In this document: positions 16,444 through 17,441 of the stretch, in pieces
Position numbering within the stretch: the first letter of the stretch is position 1
Layout of the letters: each line of letters starts with the position of its first letter
Notes under the pieces: generated by a model
Database searches by the model: none
What the model saw: the letters and a program-made list of their open reading frames with translations, nothing else
What the model was told of the DNA's origin: nothing
Program-made: the position numbers and the translations under genes
NCBI GenBank assembly: GCA_005788065.1
Contig: SXZD01000046.1
Coordinates: 1-17,441 of the forward strand
Direction: 5' to 3'
From: Burkholderiales bacterium
Lineage (GTDB): Bacteria; Pseudomonadota; Gammaproteobacteria; Burkholderiales; Burkholderiaceae_B
Length of the DNA: 17,441 nt

Positions 16444-17328
16444 TCAGTACAGCAAATGCCCGAATTGCTCTGCCAGTCGGGCTTCGCCCTGTTCCAGAAT
16501 GTAGTAGCGAAACGCCTCTGCAGCCGGCGACAGAATTTTCGAGCGTTTGTGCACAATGTTCCATGAGCGCACCACCGGTGTGGTGTGGATATCCAGAATC
16601 GCAATTTCGCGGTGCTGCAGTTCTGAGGCCAATGTGTGCAGCGATACAAAGCCGATGCCGAGCCCCGCCATCACCGCCTGCTTCAGTGTTTCGTTGCTGG
16701 GAAACTCCATTTTCACGCGAGGATCGATGCGCGCATCGGCAAAAAATTTCTCCATCGCAGCACGCGTACCGGAGCCATTTTCGCGCGCCAGCAATTCCAG
16801 CGGCCTGAGGTCTTCCACGGTGAGTTGACCCCGTCGGCTCAGCGGATGCCCTGGGCGGGCTACAAACACGTGTGGATGGGCTGCAAAGGGTTCTGCACGC
16901 ACTTCCATGTCTTTGGGTGGGCGCCCCATGATGGCAATGTCGACCTCGTTGTTGTCCAGCAGTGCCACCAATTGTTCGCGGTTGCCGATGGAGATGCGAA
17001 AGTCCACGGCTTCGTGCTTGTCTTTGAAATCGGCCATCATTTTGAGCAGCCAGTATTTGGCCGTGCTCACCATGCCGATGTTCAGGCGTCCCACCTCTGC
17101 ATGTTGCAGGCGCGCCACCGCATCTTCTGCGTCTTTCAGCGTTGAGAGGATTTTGCGCGCATACACCAGCAAGTACTCACCCACGGTGGTCAGCGCCACT
17201 TGCCGGCCCTGCCTGTGGAACAGCGGCAGACCAATGCCGGCCTCCAGTTCCTTGATCTGCATGGTGACTGCGGGCGGGGTGATGTGCAGATTTTCTGCTG
17301 CACGGGCAAAGCTCAAATGCTTTGCCAC
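16444..17328 (-). CDS. LysR-type regulator, CbbR-like, 5' end abnormal
   Basis: This is a LysR-family transcription factor. The winged helix-turn-helix (SFARAAENLHITPPAVTMQIKELE region) is followed by a periplasmic-binding-like effector domain most like CbbR proteins. From GTG 17328 it has 294 residues, short of the usual 305-320, and lacks most of helix 1. The same frame continues upstream as SLRVFCEVAKH, clearly LysR-like, but contains no ATG, GTG or TTG before a TGA at 17389-17391, and it appears to miss three residues of the usual LRQLRVF. It may be damaged at its start, use a rare start, or contain a sequencing error (a 6-A run at 17334-17339). Its target is unknown; a divergent gene may start at the window edge. 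Confidence 0.85.
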   Translation of the reverse strand: MAKHLSFARAAENLHITPPAVTMQIKELEAGIGLPLFHRQGRQVALTTVGEYLLVYARKILSTLKDAEDAVARLQHAEVGRLNIGMVSTAKYWLLKMMADFKDKHEAVDFRISIGNREQLVALLDNNEVDIAIMGRPPKDMEVRAEPFAAHPHVFVARPGHPLSRRGQLTVEDLRPLELLARENGSGTRAAMEKFFADARIDPRVKMEFPSNETLKQAVMAGLGIGFVSLHTLASELQHREIAILDIHTTPVVRSWNIVHKRSKILSPAAEAFRYYILEQGEARLAEQFGHLLY

Positions 17329-17371
17329 TTCGCAAAAAACCCTTAAGGAAACACTGCAAAAATGATCTTGC

Positions 17372-17400
17372 CTGACAAACCCGGCCAGTCATCATATTGA
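17372..17400 (+). promoter_or_regulatory. Possible divergent promoter at the right edge
   Basis: CTGACA (17372-17377) and TATTGA (17395-17400), 17 bp apart, could form a sigma70 promoter pointing out of the window. TGAC-N11-GTCA (17373-17391) overlaps it and resembles a LysR-type binding dyad. An ATG at 17436 might start the next gene, but no ribosome site is seen. This is tentative. Confidence 0.3.
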
Positions 17401-17441
17401 TAAAATTGCTGCATGACCGTCACTCTTCGTCAAACATGAAG

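Overview
The window looks like a chromosomal stretch of a Gram-negative proteobacterium, most likely a betaproteobacterium (Burkholderiales/Oxalobacteraceae-like). This is inferred from the moderate-high GC, the proline-type tRNA end, the outer-membrane two-partner secretion genes, and the CbbR-like LysR regulator with its 'TPPAVTMQIKELE' helix-turn-helix. Genus cannot be fixed from sequence alone.

Layout: (1) Positions 1-99 hold the 3' end of a tRNA (probably tRNA-Pro) and a rho-independent terminator. (2) Positions 100-390 are a non-coding leader with a perfect 18-bp dyad and a candidate promoter. (3) Positions 391-9994 hold a tight four-gene same-strand locus: a TpsB outer-membrane transporter (FhaC/ShlB family); a 1723-residue TpsA-like exoprotein with a filamentous-haemagglutinin N-terminal domain, a long charged coiled coil and a C-terminal caspase-like (C14) protease domain with its His/Cys dyad; a periplasmic FecR-like protein; and a membrane CHASE2-class III adenylate cyclase. 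The gaps (21 bp, a few bp, and a 1-bp TAATG overlap) argue for one operon. My reading is a surface or periplasmic signalling/protease module in which a secreted caspase-like protein and a FecR/CHASE2 sensor are linked to intracellular cAMP. (4) Positions 10070-11299 encode a saccharopine-dehydrogenase-like / trans-acting enoyl reductase-like oxidoreductase, followed by a strong hairpin.

(5) Positions 11364-16384 form an accessory block: a minus-strand pair (an 895-aa protein and an ankyrin-repeat protein) and a divergent 396-aa plus-strand protein. All three contain ankyrin-like segments. Upstream of the minus-strand pair is GGAACC-N16-CCACTCA, an exact match to the hrp box read by the type III secretion ECF sigma factor HrpL. 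The two minus-strand genes are therefore candidate type III secretion effectors, although no secretion apparatus lies in the window. (6) Positions 16444 to the end hold a minus-strand LysR-type regulator whose 5' end lacks a normal start codon and part of helix 1, with a possible divergent promoter at the right edge.

The two most interesting items are the TPS-caspase/FecR/CHASE2-cyclase operon and the hrp-box-controlled ankyrin gene block.
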